From Brooklawnia sp963780175 (GTDB taxonomy: Bacteria; Actinomycetota; Actinomycetes; Propionibacteriales; Propionibacteriaceae), in contig CAWAAT010000007.1 of the NCBI GenBank assembly GCA_963780175.1, positions 62,001-126,000 of the forward strand: a stretch of DNA of 64,000 nt, in the 5' to 3' direction. Shown here piece by piece: positions 1-9,494 of this stretch. Both the position numbers and the translations under genes were made by a program. Numbering within the stretch: position 1 is the first letter of the stretch; every line of letters begins with the position of its first letter. The notes below the pieces were generated by a model. That model had not been told where the DNA came from, made no database searches, and saw only the letters and a program-made list of their open reading frames with translations.

Positions 1-2953
1 TCGAGCCCGCCGTAGCCGATGTCGTAGGCCCAGCCGTCGCCGCCGACGATCCAGATCGACTTGTCCACCAGTTCGTCGGCCAGGCTCAGCAGCGTTGCTG
101 CCGCAGGGTCGTCCAGGCTCGACCAGGGCCGCCTTGAGGACGGCGACCCGCTCGCGCTGCTCGGCGATGCCGGTCTCGGTGGACTGGTCGGCGTCCAGCA
201 GCCCGGCGACCAGACCGGCGTCCAGCTGGTCGCGCAGCGCGCCGAGCAGCCGCCGGGCGTGGGAGTTCTGCATCTCCCAGGCCAGCCTGATGCCCAACCC
301 GAATTCGGCGTTGTCCTCGAACAGCGAGTTGCTCCAGGCCGGTCCGCGGCCGTCCGCGTTGGTGGTGAACGGGCTGGTCGGCAGGTTGCCGCCGTAGATG
401 GACGAACAGCCCGTCGCGTTGGCCATGATCAGCCGGTCACCGAAGAGCTGGGTGAGGGTACGGATGTAGGGGGTTTCGCCGCATCCGGAACAGGCCAGCG
501 AGTACTCGAACAGCGGCTGCAGCTGGGCCGCGCCCTTGACCTGGTCGTGGCGCACCTTGGAGCGGTCGAGATCGGGCAGCCCGAGGAAGTAATCGAAGTT
601 GACCCTTTCCCGTTCCAGGTGTTCGCGGCGCGGTTCCAGGTTGATCGACTTGTGCTTGACCTCGGTCTTCGAGCGGGCAGGGCAGATGTCGACGCATACC
701 CCGCAACCGGTGCAGTCGTCCGGGGCAACCTGGACGATCAGCTGGTGTTCCTTGAGGTTGCGGTCCTTGTACAGCTTCGACGCGAATCCCTCGGGTGCCC
801 CGGCCAGCTTGGCGTCGGGAACCACCTTGATGCGGATCGCCGAGTGCGGGCAGACGATCGCGCACTTGCCACAGTCGATACAGATGCTCGGATCCCAGAT
901 CGGGATCTCCTCGGCGATGCCGCGCTTCTCGAACTTCGCGGTGCCGCTGGGCCAGGTGCCGTCCACCGGCATCGCGCTGACCGGCAGCAGGTCGCCCTCA
1001 CCGCGCAGCATCACCGCGGTGACCTGCTTGACGAAATCGGGGGCGCTCGCCGGCATCGGCGGCATCCGGTGTAGGGCACCGCCGGCCTGATCGGGCACAG
1101 CCAACGGTCGCAGTGCAGCGACCGCTGCATCGATGGCGGCGAAGTTCCGCTCGACCACCGTGCGGCCACGGCGTCCATAGCTGGCCTCCGCCGCCGCCTT
1201 GATGCGGGAGATGGCCTCCTCGCGGGGCACCACCCCTGAGAGGTAGAAGAAGCACGGTTGCATCACGGTGTTGATGCGCTTGCCCAGGCCGGCCTGCTGG
1301 GCCACCTCGGCGGCGTCGATCACCCACACCGACAGGTTCCGGTCGATGATCAACTGCTGCACCTCGACCGGCAGCTCGTCCCAGGTGCGTTCGCCGTGCC
1401 CGGAGTTGATCAGCACCGTGCCCCCCGGCTTGGCCAGGTCGATGGTGCGCATCTGGGCCAGCAGGTCGAACTGGTGCACTGCGACGAAGTCAGCGGCGTC
1501 GATGAGGTAAGCGGAGTTGATCGGCGCATGGCCGAACCGCAGGTGGCTCACCGTGGTCGCGCCCGACTTGCGTGAGTCATAGACGAAGTAGCCCTGCGCG
1601 TAGCGTCCCTCGTCCGATCCGATGATCTTGACGGTGTTCTTGGCCGCGCCGACGGTGCCGTCCGAGCCGAGCCCGTAGAAGACCGCCGTGAGCGCCTCAG
1701 AGCTGACCCGGAAGTCGTCCGGGACGCTCAGCGACAGGTGGGTGATGTCGTCGGTGATGCCGACGGTGAAGCGGGGTTTGGGTTGCTCGACCGCCAGTTC
1801 CCCGAAGACCGCCGCTGCCATGGCAGGGGTGTACTCCTTGCTCGACAGCCCGTAGCGACCGCCGATGAGCTTCGGCATGCCCGCCGCGAAGTGGTCCGAG
1901 TGCTCGGCGGCGGCGATCACCAGGTCGGCGAACAGCGGCTCTCCGGCGCTGCCCGGTTCCTTGGTGCGATCCAGCACCGCGATCCGCCGGACGGTCGGCG
2001 GGCAGGGCGGCGATCACCTCGGAGGCCGGGAACGGCCGGTACAGGCGCAGCGTCAGCGCACCCACCTTCTCACCGCGGGCCAGCAGTTCGTCCACAGCCT
2101 CGCAGGTAGTCCCCCAGGCCGACCCCAGCACGATGACCACGCGGTCGGCGTCCGGGGCGCCGTGATACTCCACCAGCGAGTACCGGCGTCCGGTCCGCTC
2201 GGCGAACTCCTCGAAGACCTCGGCAACCACGCTCGGCACGGCGTCGTGGAAGAGGTTGGCGGCCTCGCGGGCCTGGAAAAAGACGTCCGGGTTCTGGGCC
2301 GTTCCCCGGATGACGGGGGCGTCCGGGGTGAGACCGCGAGCGCGGTGAGCCAGCACGTCGTCCTCGCGCACCAGGGCGCGCAGGTCAGAGGCATCGAGCA
2401 CCCGGATCTTGTTCTCCTCGTGGCTGGTGCGGAAGCCGTCGAAGAAGTGCAGGAACGGTACCCGGCTGCGCAGCGTGGCCGAGTGGGCGACAGCGGCGAA
2501 GTCGTGGGCCTCCTGGACGCTCGAGGCGCACAGCATCGCCCAGCCGGTCATCCGGCAGCCCATCACGTCGGAGTGGTCACCGAAGATGGAAAGCGCGTGG
2601 GTGGCGATCGTTCGGGCGGCGACGTGGATGACGGCCGGGGTCAGTTCACCGGCGATCTTGTACATGTTGGGGATCATCAGCAGAAGGCCCTGGGACGCCG
2701 TGAACGTCGTGCCCAGGGTTCCCTTGGTGACCGCACCGTGCAACGCGCCGGCGGCTCCCGCCTCCGACTGCATCTCGATGACCTCGGGCACCTGGCCCCA
2801 CAGGTTCGTCCGACCCGCAGCACTCCAGGCGTCCGACGATTCAGCCATCGCCGAACTCGGGGTGATCGGGTAGATCGCTATGACCTCACTGAGGGCATGC
2901 GCCACCCGCGCAGCAGCCTCGTTGCCGTCCATCGTCTCCCACGCAGTACTCAC
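1..2953 (-). CDS. nifJ: Pyruvate:flavodoxin/ferredoxin oxidoreductase (partial, frameshifted)
   Basis: This enzyme oxidatively decarboxylates pyruvate to acetyl-CoA and passes the electrons to ferredoxin or flavodoxin. About 984 codons are visible of a family length near 1,180, so the C-terminus lies beyond position 1. The N-terminal half has the YPITPSS motif. Further on are two 4Fe-4S motifs (CIDCGKCAIVCP, CTGCGVCVDICP), the CSGCGETPY motif and a thiamine-diphosphate loop (GDGWAYDIGYGG) at the window edge. The frame breaks near 2000-2007. Removing one base there (for example one G of the plus-strand GGG at 2005-2007) restores the family sequence RRIAVLDRTKEPG. The most likely start is GTG at 2953, six bases after a TAGGCT box; an in-frame GTG also lies at 2959. 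Sequencing error is more likely than gene decay because both halves are fully conserved. Confidence 0.93.
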
Positions 2954-2959
2954 GCGCAC

Positions 2960-2965
2960 AGCCTA
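2960..2965 (-). promoter_or_regulatory. -10 box TAGGCT, leaderless nifJ promoter
   Basis: The minus strand reads TAGGCT, then six bases, then GTG. No Shine-Dalgarno sequence fits in between, so the transcript probably begins at or next to the start codon. Confidence 0.5.
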
Positions 2966-3011
2966 ACCCCCGGGCTACCGGCGTCCTGCCCGGTGCCAGC
3001 GGCGGTGGACG

Positions 3012-4256
3012 TCACACCAGGAAGCGGTAGAACGGGCTGTCAGGGTCGATGGCCTCCACTTGGAGCGGGGATGCCTGCATGCGAGCCAGCAACGCCGGCA
3101 GCGACGTCGGGTCGCCCAGCTCGAGGCCGACGAGCGCCGGACCGACCTCCCGGTTACTGCGCTTGACGTACTCGAACAGGGTGATGTCGTCGTCAGGGCC
3201 GAGCACGTCGTTGAGGAATCGTCGCAGCGCACCCGGCTCCTGAGGGAAGGACACCAGGAAGTAGTGCTTGCGACCCTCGAAGACCAGGGAGCGCTCCACG
3301 ATCTCGGAGTAGCGCGACACGTCGTTGTTGCCACCACTGACGATGGCCACGACCGTCTGCCCGGGCTCGACCTGCACCTGGCTGCGAAGCGACGCCGAGG
3401 CCAGCGCCCCCGCCGGCTCGGCGATTACTCCGTCCACCTGGTAGAGGTCGAGCATCTCGCTGCAGATCTGCCCCTCGGCCACGGTCGCCCACTCGCAGCC
3501 CATCCGCTTGATGATCGGGAAGGTGACCTCCCCGGCGGTTCGCACCGCAACGCCGTCGGCGAAGGTGTCAATGACGTCCAACCTCGTCGGACGCCCGGCC
3601 CACAGCGCGGCCTGCATGCTGGCCGCGCCCGCCGGCTCGACGCCCACGACCCGCGTTCTGGGCCACCGTTCCCGCAACCAGGTCAGGCAGCCGGCCAACA
3701 ACCCTCCCCCGCCGACCGGCACCAGCAGTACGTCCGGTGCCAGGCCGAGTTGATCCACGATCTCGGGAGCCACCGTGCCCTGACCGGCGATGGTGCGCAG
3801 ATCGTCGAAGGCGTGCACCTTCACGGCTCCCGTCGCCTCGGCCTCGGACTGGGCTGCCGCGGCGGCCTCATCGTAGGTGTTGCCGACGAACACCAACTCG
3901 ACCCAGGTGCCGCCGATGGACAGCATCCGGTCGCGCTTCTGGCGCGGGGTGGTGGTGGGACAGAAGATGCGTCCCCTGATGCCCAGATGGGCGCAGGCGT
4001 AGGCGACTCCCTGACCGTGGTTGCCGGCGGACGCGCACACCACGCCCACTGCCCGCTCTGCCGGGGTGAGGGTGCTCATCACGTGGTAGGCGCCGCGCAG
4101 TTTGTAGGATCGCACCGGCTGCAGGTCCTCGCGCTTCAGCAGGACCTCGGCGCCGGTGAGGTCGCTCAGTCGAGCGTTGCGAACCAGCTCGGTGCGGCGC
4201 GCCACCCCCGCAAGGTTCGCGGCGGCGGTCTCGATGTCGGCTGCGCTCAGGTTCAC
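3012..4256 (-). CDS. ilvA: Threonine dehydratase (threonine ammonia-lyase)
   Basis: This PLP enzyme deaminates threonine to 2-oxobutanoate, the first step of isoleucine synthesis. The PLP lysine lies in SYKLRGAY and the phosphate-binding glycine loop in VSGGNND. After the catalytic domain (residues 1 to about 320) comes one C-terminal ACT-like domain (about 330-414), including the segment HYFLVSFPQEPGALRRFL, as in the single-ACT actinobacterial form, which suggests isoleucine feedback control. GTG at 4256 gives 414 residues, and a CACAAT hexamer lies six bases upstream. An in-frame GTG at 4277 would add seven unconserved residues. No other ilv gene is nearby. Confidence 0.95.
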   Translation of the reverse strand: MNLSAADIETAAANLAGVARRTELVRNARLSDLTGAEVLLKREDLQPVRSYKLRGAYHVMSTLTPAERAVGVVCASAGNHGQGVAYACAHLGIRGRIFCPTTTPRQKRDRMLSIGGTWVELVFVGNTYDEAAAAAQSEAEATGAVKVHAFDDLRTIAGQGTVAPEIVDQLGLAPDVLLVPVGGGGLLAGCLTWLRERWPRTRVVGVEPAGAASMQAALWAGRPTRLDVIDTFADGVAVRTAGEVTFPIIKRMGCEWATVAEGQICSEMLDLYQVDGVIAEPAGALASASLRSQVQVEPGQTVVAIVSGGNNDVSRYSEIVERSLVFEGRKHYFLVSFPQEPGALRRFLNDVLGPDDDITLFEYVKRSNREVGPALVGLELGDPTSLPALLARMQASPLQVEAIDPDSPFYRFLV

Positions 4257-4334
4257 CCCGTCATTGTGGCACGGCACCTCACAGGCGCCCCGCGGCTCGA
4301 CACGGTGCTCGGGCCGGGCAGCCCGGTTCTCAGG

Positions 4335-5210
4335 TCACACGTCTGCGACCAAGGCAGCCAGACCCTCCCCCACGTTGAGGTCGAGTCGCACGGTCGCCAG
4401 GTCGTCGGCCCGGGTGGCGCCGTGATTGATGATGACGACCGGTTTGCCCTGCTTGGCCATCTGGCGGGCGAACCGTAGGCCCGACATCACCGTCAGGCTC
4501 GACCCTGCGACGAGCAGCGCGTCCGCACCCTGACACCACGCGGTGGCGGTGGCGACCCGGTGTCGAGGCACCGACTCACCGAAGAAGACCACATCGGGTT
4601 TGAGGACACCGCCGCAGACCAGACAGTCGGGCACCCGGAAACCCTTCCAGTCACCGACCTCGGCGTCGGCGTCGGGGCGCAGTTCAGCGTGCTCGATATG
4701 TCTCATCTGGGGGACGCCCGGGTTGGCCTCGATCAGGCGCGGCTGCAGTTGGGCGCGTGGGGTGACCTGCCCACAACCCAGGCACACTACGTCCGCCGAG
4801 CGTCCGTGCAGCGTGACGATCCGCCGGCTGCCCGCCTGTTCGTGCAGACCGTCGACGTTCTGGGTGATCACCCCGACCAGGGCGCTGGGTCGTCCGAGTT
4901 GTTCCCACGCTGCCGCAGCTCGGTGGGCCTGGTTGGGTACCGAACGGGACAGCTGCGCCCAGCCCTGAAAGTTGCGGGCCCAGTAGCGTTGCCGGGCCGT
5001 CGGGCTGCCGACGAACTCCGAGTACAGCATCGGGGTGGCCCGAATGGCTCTCGGCCCCCGGTAGTCGGGGACCCCCGAATCGGTCGACACTCCTGCTCCG
5101 GTCAACAACACGACGCTTGCCGCCTCCGCCAGGATCTGCCGGGCATCGTCGATTGTGCCCTTCACGTGGGCACTCGGCTGCCACTGGCTGGTCGCGCGAT
5201 GGTTGAGCAC
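4335..5210 (-). CDS. NAD-dependent protein deacylase, Sir2 family
   Basis: This sirtuin removes acyl groups from lysines, using NAD. It has the NAD-binding GAGVSTDSGVPDYRGP motif, the QNVDGLH motif with the catalytic histidine in LHG, and a zinc site formed by CLGCG and CLVCGG. The family motifs SSLTVMSG and VVIINHGATR lie near the C-terminus. GTG at 5210 is preferred because a TAGTGT box ends seven bases upstream. GTG at 5165 is an alternative that begins closer to the conserved domain. The longer frame reaching 5294 would run into the divergent nhaA region and is not supported. The substrate cannot be told from sequence. Confidence 0.9.
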   Translation of the reverse strand: MLNHRATSQWQPSAHVKGTIDDARQILAEAASVVLLTGAGVSTDSGVPDYRGPRAIRATPMLYSEFVGSPTARQRYWARNFQGWAQLSRSVPNQAHRAAAAWEQLGRPSALVGVITQNVDGLHEQAGSRRIVTLHGRSADVVCLGCGQVTPRAQLQPRLIEANPGVPQMRHIEHAELRPDADAEVGDWKGFRVPDCLVCGGVLKPDVVFFGESVPRHRVATATAWCQGADALLVAGSSLTVMSGLRFARQMAKQGKPVVIINHGATRADDLATVRLDLNVGEGLAALVADV

Positions 5211-5217
5211 GCGATCA

Positions 5218-5240
5218 ACACTAGGCGCTTCGGATACAGT
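5218..5240. promoter_or_regulatory. Back-to-back -10 boxes between the sirtuin gene and nhaA
   Basis: TAGTGT on the minus strand (5218-5223) ends seven bases before the sirtuin GTG. TACAGT on the plus strand (5235-5240) faces nhaA. Only 11 bases separate the hexamers, so each promoter's -35 region would lie on or next to the other's -10. Confidence 0.4.
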
Positions 5241-5317
5241 GGAACACGGTGAGCTGGGAAGTCTGGTCAGCCGTGGCGAGGTCGCCGCGCCCATACCTTC
5301 GAACGCCCGGAGCGCCC

Positions 5318-6727
5318 ATGTCCCAACCGATTCGCCCCGACGCCCTCTCCCGTGGTTCCTGGCCGGAATGGCAACGCATCAGCAACCTGCTGCGCACCGA
5401 GTCGATCGGCGGGATCTTCCTGCTGATCGCCGCGCTGCTCGCCATCCTGTTCGCCAACACCGCGTTGCAGGACGCCTACTTCACCGTCCGAGGGACCTAC
5501 CTCGGCGGGGAGCTCCTCGGTCTGGACCTCAAGCTGTCCATCGGCCACTGGGCGGCGGACGGGCTGCTGGCGGTCTTCTTCTTCATGGCCGGTCTGGAAC
5601 TCAAGCAGGAGTTCGTGGCCGGCGACCTGCGCAATCCGGCACGTGCGGTCATCCCGGTCGCGGCCGCCTTCGGAGGCGTGGCGATCCCGGCGATCATCTA
5701 TGCGGTCATCAACCTGGGTAACCCCGACGGGCTCAACGGCTGGGCGATCCCGACCGCCACCGACATCGCCTTCGCGATGGCCGTGCTGGCAGTCATCGGT
5801 TCCAGTCTGCCCGCTGCGATGCGCACCTTTCTGCTGACCCTGGCGATCGTCGACGACCTGATCGCCATCACCATCATCGCGATCTTCTACACCTCCCAAC
5901 TTAACCTCGGCTACCTGTTCGGCTCACTGGCGGTGGTGGTGGTCTACGGGGTGATCGCCAACCGTTCGGAACGCTGGTTCCGCCACAACCTGGGCTCTTC
6001 CTGGTTCCTGCTGCTGCCGGTCGGTACCGTCGCGTGGGCCCTGCTGCTCAACTCCGGCGTCCACGCGACCATCGCCGGCGTGCTGCTGGCCTTCACCATC
6101 CCGGTGCACCCGCGAGGCCGCGAGTCCCGGCACGAGGGCCTGGCCCACATGCTGGAGCACTACATCCGGCCGGTCTCAGCGGGTTTCTGCGTGCCCGTGT
6201 TCGCCTTCTTCTCTGCGGGGGTGGCGGTGGGAGGTTGGGCCGGTCTGACCAGTGCGCTCGGCAACCCCATTGCTGTGGGCATCATCGCCGGGCTGGTGAT
6301 CGGCAAGATGATCGGCATCACCGGTACGACCTACCTGGCCACCCGGTTCCGCGGGGTCGATCTGGACGACGAACTGTCCTGGATCGACGTCCTGGGCCTC
6401 TCGGCGATCGCCGGCATCGGGTTCACGGTCTCACTGCTGGTCAGCGAGCTCAGCTTCGGTCAGGGCAGCCTGATGGACGACATCGGCAAGGTGGGCATCC
6501 TGAGCGCGTCCCTGCTGGCGGCCATCGTGGCCAGCGCCATCCTCATCCCGCGCAACCGCCACTACCGCAAGGTTGCGCTGCTCGACCGGCTGGACGCGGA
6601 CGCCGACGGGGTGCCCGACGCCTTCGAGGATCCAGCGGACGTGAACGCCACCCCAGAGCAGATCGCCTCCGCGCTTGCCCGGCTGACCCCTGAGACGACG
6701 AGGCAGCCCCGGCGCCCGGTCAGGTGA
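5318..6727 (+). CDS. nhaA: Na+/H+ antiporter NhaA
   Basis: This integral membrane antiporter exchanges cytoplasmic Na+ for external H+. The 469 residues hold about twelve hydrophobic segments. They include the family motif PTATDIAFAMAVLA, and the ion-binding aspartates lie in LAIVDDLIAI. ATG at 5318 has a GGAG five bases upstream and begins MSQPIRPDAL. An upstream in-frame GTG at 5249 sits eight bases after the TACAGT box, but the 23 codons it would add contain several codons rare in this genome (CTT, CGA, AGG, TCA, CCA) and look untranslated. The C-terminal tail is hydrophilic (DADADGVPDAFEDP). The 3' end overlaps metG tail to tail by eight bases. Confidence 0.93.
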   Translation: MSQPIRPDALSRGSWPEWQRISNLLRTESIGGIFLLIAALLAILFANTALQDAYFTVRGTYLGGELLGLDLKLSIGHWAADGLLAVFFFMAGLELKQEFVAGDLRNPARAVIPVAAAFGGVAIPAIIYAVINLGNPDGLNGWAIPTATDIAFAMAVLAVIGSSLPAAMRTFLLTLAIVDDLIAITIIAIFYTSQLNLGYLFGSLAVVVVYGVIANRSERWFRHNLGSSWFLLLPVGTVAWALLLNSGVHATIAGVLLAFTIPVHPRGRESRHEGLAHMLEHYIRPVSAGFCVPVFAFFSAGVAVGGWAGLTSALGNPIAVGIIAGLVIGKMIGITGTTYLATRFRGVDLDDELSWIDVLGLSAIAGIGFTVSLLVSELSFGQGSLMDDIGKVGILSASLLAAIVASAILIPRNRHYRKVALLDRLDADADGVPDAFEDPADVNATPEQIASALARLTPETTRQPRRPVR

Positions 6728-8510
6728 TCGGCGCCCATTCCGGACCGGTCTGGCCCAGGGCGTCCTCCAGCTTGCGGAACAGCGGAACAGGCTTGGCGAG
6801 CGGGGTTCCCGCGACGATCGGACGCGACTCCCAGCGGGCCTTTTCTCTCGTGTAGTCGCCGGTGAGAATCGGGTAGGACGTGGTGCCCTCCCCCTCGTCG
6901 ACGATCCTGATCTCGGGCTGCGCAGCCCAAATGCCCTCGCCTCCGAGCAATTCGTGCACCTTCTGCGAGGCGTGCGGCAGGAACGGGGTTAGCAGCGTAT
7001 TGGCGTCACTGACCACCTGCAGCGCAACGTGCAGAACGGTGTCGCGACGCTGCGGGTCGTCCTTCATCTTCCAGGGCTCGGTCAGCGACAGGTAGACGTT
7101 GGCCGAGCTCACCACCCGCATCGCCTCGCTGATCGCCTGCTTGAACTTGCGTTGCTCGAGCAGGGCACCCACCACATCGAAGGCTGCCTTGCTGGCGGCG
7201 AGCAGGTCGGTGTCCACCTGCTGCAGGTCGTGGGCAGGCGGAATGGCGCCGTTGTTCTTGTTGGCCATGGCGACCGACCGGTTGACCAGGTTGCCCCACT
7301 CATTGGCCAGTTCGGAGTTGTTGCGGCGGACGAACTCATCCCAGGTGAAGTCTGTGTCGCGCGCCTCGGGCCCGGCCACGGCGATGTAGTACCGCAACGG
7401 GTCGGGGCCGAACTCGCGCAGGAAGTCTCCCACGTAGATGACGTGGCCGTGCGACGTGTCGACCTTGGAACCCTTCATGGTCAGGAACTCGCTCGAGACC
7501 ACCTCGGTCGGCAGGTCGAGGGTGCCGAACCACTCGCTGGGCGTCCCTCCCCGGCTCCCCTGGCCGTTGACTCCCAGCAGCATGGAGGGCCAGATGACCG
7601 AGTGGAAGACGATGTTGTCCTTGCCCATGAACATGTAACAGCGCGCGTTGGAGTCGTTCCACCATTTGCGCCAGGCCTCGGGGTCGCCGATCCGCCTTGC
7701 CCACTCGATGGACGCCGACAGGTACCCGGTGACGGCGTCGAACCACACGTAGATGCGCTTGAGGTCCTCGTCGTTCCAGCCCTCGACCGGGATCTTGACG
7801 CCCCAGTCGAGGTCGCGGGTGATCGCGCGGGGCTTGAGTTCCTTGACGTAGTTGTAGCTGAAGTTCAGGACGTTGGGACGCCAGTCGACGCGCGAATCCA
7901 GCCAGGACTTCAACTCGTCCGCCAGAGCGGGCAGGTCGAGGAAGAAGTGCTCGGTGGCGCGGAACTCCGGGGTCTCGCCGTTGATGCGGCTCTTCGGGTT
8001 GATCAGGTCGAGCGGGTCGAGTTGGTTGCCGCAGTTGTCGCACTGGTCGCCGCGGGCGTAGCCGAAACCACAGATCGGGCAGGTGCCCTCGATGTAGCGG
8101 TCGGGCAGGGTGCGACCGGTGGACGGTGACATGGCCCCCATCAGGGTGCGGGCGACGATGTAACCGTTGTCGTACAGCCGACGGAACATCTCCTGTACCA
8201 CGGCCGCGTGGTTGGCGGTGGTGGTTCGGGTGTACAGGTCGTAGCTCAGCCCCAGGCCCTGCAGATCCTCGACGATGATGCCGTGGTACTTGTCGGCGGC
8301 CTGCTGCGGGGTGAGTCCCTCAGACTCGGCCTTCACCTGGATGGCGGTGCCGTGCTCGTCCGAGCCCGAAACCAGCAGGACCTGGTTGCCCGACATTCGC
8401 ATGTACCGCGCGAAGACGTCAGAGGGCACCCCGAAACCGGAGACGTGCCCGATGTGACGAGGCCCATTGGCGTAGGGCCAGGCAGCGGTGGCAAGGATGT
8501 GAGCGGACAT
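6720..8510 (-). CDS. metG: Methionyl-tRNA synthetase
   Basis: This enzyme charges tRNA-Met. At 596 residues it is a class I synthetase with the HIGH-type motif PRHIGH near residue 20 and the four-cysteine zinc knuckle CPICGFGYARGDQCDNCG, followed by the anticodon-binding domain. The second signature reads KGSKVDTSHG, a degenerate version of the usual KMSKS/KxSxSRG loop. There is no C-terminal EMAP-like tRNA-binding domain. ATG at 8510 follows a TAGACT box by seven bases and has no Shine-Dalgarno site. No T-box or SAM-type leader is present. The gene stands alone and its 3' end overlaps nhaA. Confidence 0.96.
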   Translation of the reverse strand: MSAHILATAAWPYANGPRHIGHVSGFGVPSDVFARYMRMSGNQVLLVSGSDEHGTAIQVKAESEGLTPQQAADKYHGIIVEDLQGLGLSYDLYTRTTTANHAAVVQEMFRRLYDNGYIVARTLMGAMSPSTGRTLPDRYIEGTCPICGFGYARGDQCDNCGNQLDPLDLINPKSRINGETPEFRATEHFFLDLPALADELKSWLDSRVDWRPNVLNFSYNYVKELKPRAITRDLDWGVKIPVEGWNDEDLKRIYVWFDAVTGYLSASIEWARRIGDPEAWRKWWNDSNARCYMFMGKDNIVFHSVIWPSMLLGVNGQGSRGGTPSEWFGTLDLPTEVVSSEFLTMKGSKVDTSHGHVIYVGDFLREFGPDPLRYYIAVAGPEARDTDFTWDEFVRRNNSELANEWGNLVNRSVAMANKNNGAIPPAHDLQQVDTDLLAASKAAFDVVGALLEQRKFKQAISEAMRVVSSANVYLSLTEPWKMKDDPQRRDTVLHVALQVVSDANTLLTPFLPHASQKVHELLGGEGIWAAQPEIRIVDEGEGTTSYPILTGDYTREKARWESRPIVAGTPLAKPVPLFRKLEDALGQTGPEWAPIT

Positions 8511-8517
8511 GCCGAAC

Positions 8518-8523
8518 AGTCTA
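8518..8523 (-). promoter_or_regulatory. -10 box TAGACT, leaderless metG promoter
   Basis: TAGACT on the minus strand ends seven bases before the metG ATG, with no ribosome-binding site between them. Confidence 0.5.
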
Positions 8524-8579
8524 GGGCTCAGGCCCGGATGGGCGCCTGCCGGTGTCGTGCCGTGAACGCAGGCCAGGCG

Positions 8580-9494
8580 TCAGGCCGGCACCTGAGTCCC
8601 CTGGGCGAACAGCAGACGCCAGGAGCCACCGAGCCGCTGCCAGATGGAGCATCGCAACCACTCGGTGTGGGCGCTGACGGCGCGCCAGCGCAGCAGGATG
8701 ATGTCGTCGGCCAGCCGCTCGGCCCCGATCGGCTCGTAGCGCACGCGCATCGGCATCGGCCCGATCTCGGCGAGCAGCCGGTTGCGCGTCCAGATGCGTC
8801 CCGAAGGGCCGAACTCGGTGAACTGCGGGTGCAACAAGTGACGGACGCGCCCCGCATCGCTGCGCACCTTGTCGGTGAGCAGTTCCTTCTCCTGCGAGAC
8901 GACTACCTGGATGTCGTCCGCGTCGGGCTCGGGCAGCTCGATGCTGAACAGGTCGGGAGCTGGTTCGGGTGCCGGCGGAACCACCACGACCGGCTCGTGG
9001 GCCGGTGCCGGACGGGCCCCTGCTGAGCCGCACCCTCGGAAGCCGGGCCCACCGTCGACGGGGGTACCGTTCTGGAAGGCCGTGGCGGCGGCCCGGGCAC
9101 GGACGTCCGCCGCCTCGTTCATGTCATGACCGGCGTGCCCCCTCACCCACTCGAAGCTGACGTCGCGTCCGACCAGGGCGGCGTCCAGCGCCTTGAGCAA
9201 CTCCTGGTTGAGCACCGGCTTGCCGTCGGCCTTCCGCCAACCCTTGCGCTTCCACCCGGGCATCCACTTCGTCACCGAGTTGATGACGTACTGGCTGTCG
9301 CACAGCACCGTCAAGGGCTCCTCGGGAGCCCCCGCGGTCTGATGAAGCAGATCGAGTACCGCCTGCAGTTCACCCATGTTGTTGGTGCCCACCGGCCAGC
9401 CACCGGCCGCCCAGCAGTCGTCGTCGACGTACCAGGCCCAGCCGGCCGGTCCAGGGTTGTTCAGCGATGAGCCGTCCGCTGCAGCGATGATCAC
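8580..9494 (-). CDS. RNase HI fused to a C-terminal DUF4440/NTF2-like domain
   Basis: The N-terminal part (about residues 1-150) is RNase HI, which cuts RNA in RNA-DNA hybrids. The acidic residues are seen as ADGSS, MGELQAV, LCDSQYV and a final aspartate in NEAADVRARAA. The substrate handle WKRKGWRKADGKPV is also present. A Pro/Ala-rich linker (about 165-200) leads to a domain of about 115 residues starting near VVVSQEKELL, with the DUF4440-like pattern LLHPQFTEFGPSGRIWTR. The GTG start at 9494 overlaps the cdd stop as GTGA, so the gene is translated with cdd. Function of the C-terminal domain is unknown; a regulatory or small-molecule-binding role is inference. Confidence 0.85.
   Translation of the reverse strand: MIIAAADGSSLNNPGPAGWAWYVDDDCWAAGGWPVGTNNMGELQAVLDLLHQTAGAPEEPLTVLCDSQYVINSVTKWMPGWKRKGWRKADGKPVLNQELLKALDAALVGRDVSFEWVRGHAGHDMNEAADVRARAAATAFQNGTPVDGGPGFRGCGSAGARPAPAHEPVVVVPPAPEPAPDLFSIELPEPDADDIQVVVSQEKELLTDKVRSDAGRVRHLLHPQFTEFGPSGRIWTRNRLLAEIGPMPMRVRYEPIGAERLADDIILLRWRAVSAHTEWLRCSIWQRLGGSWRLLFAQGTQVPA

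Noticed and set aside
5249..5317. GTG start adding 23 residues to NhaA
   Set aside because: Codons in this stretch are atypical for the genome and a GGAG precedes ATG 5318. It is kept only as an alternative because a TACAGT box lies eight bases upstream of the GTG.
8511..8580. T-box or SAM riboswitch controlling metG
   Set aside because: There is no leader: the -10 box lies seven bases from the ATG.
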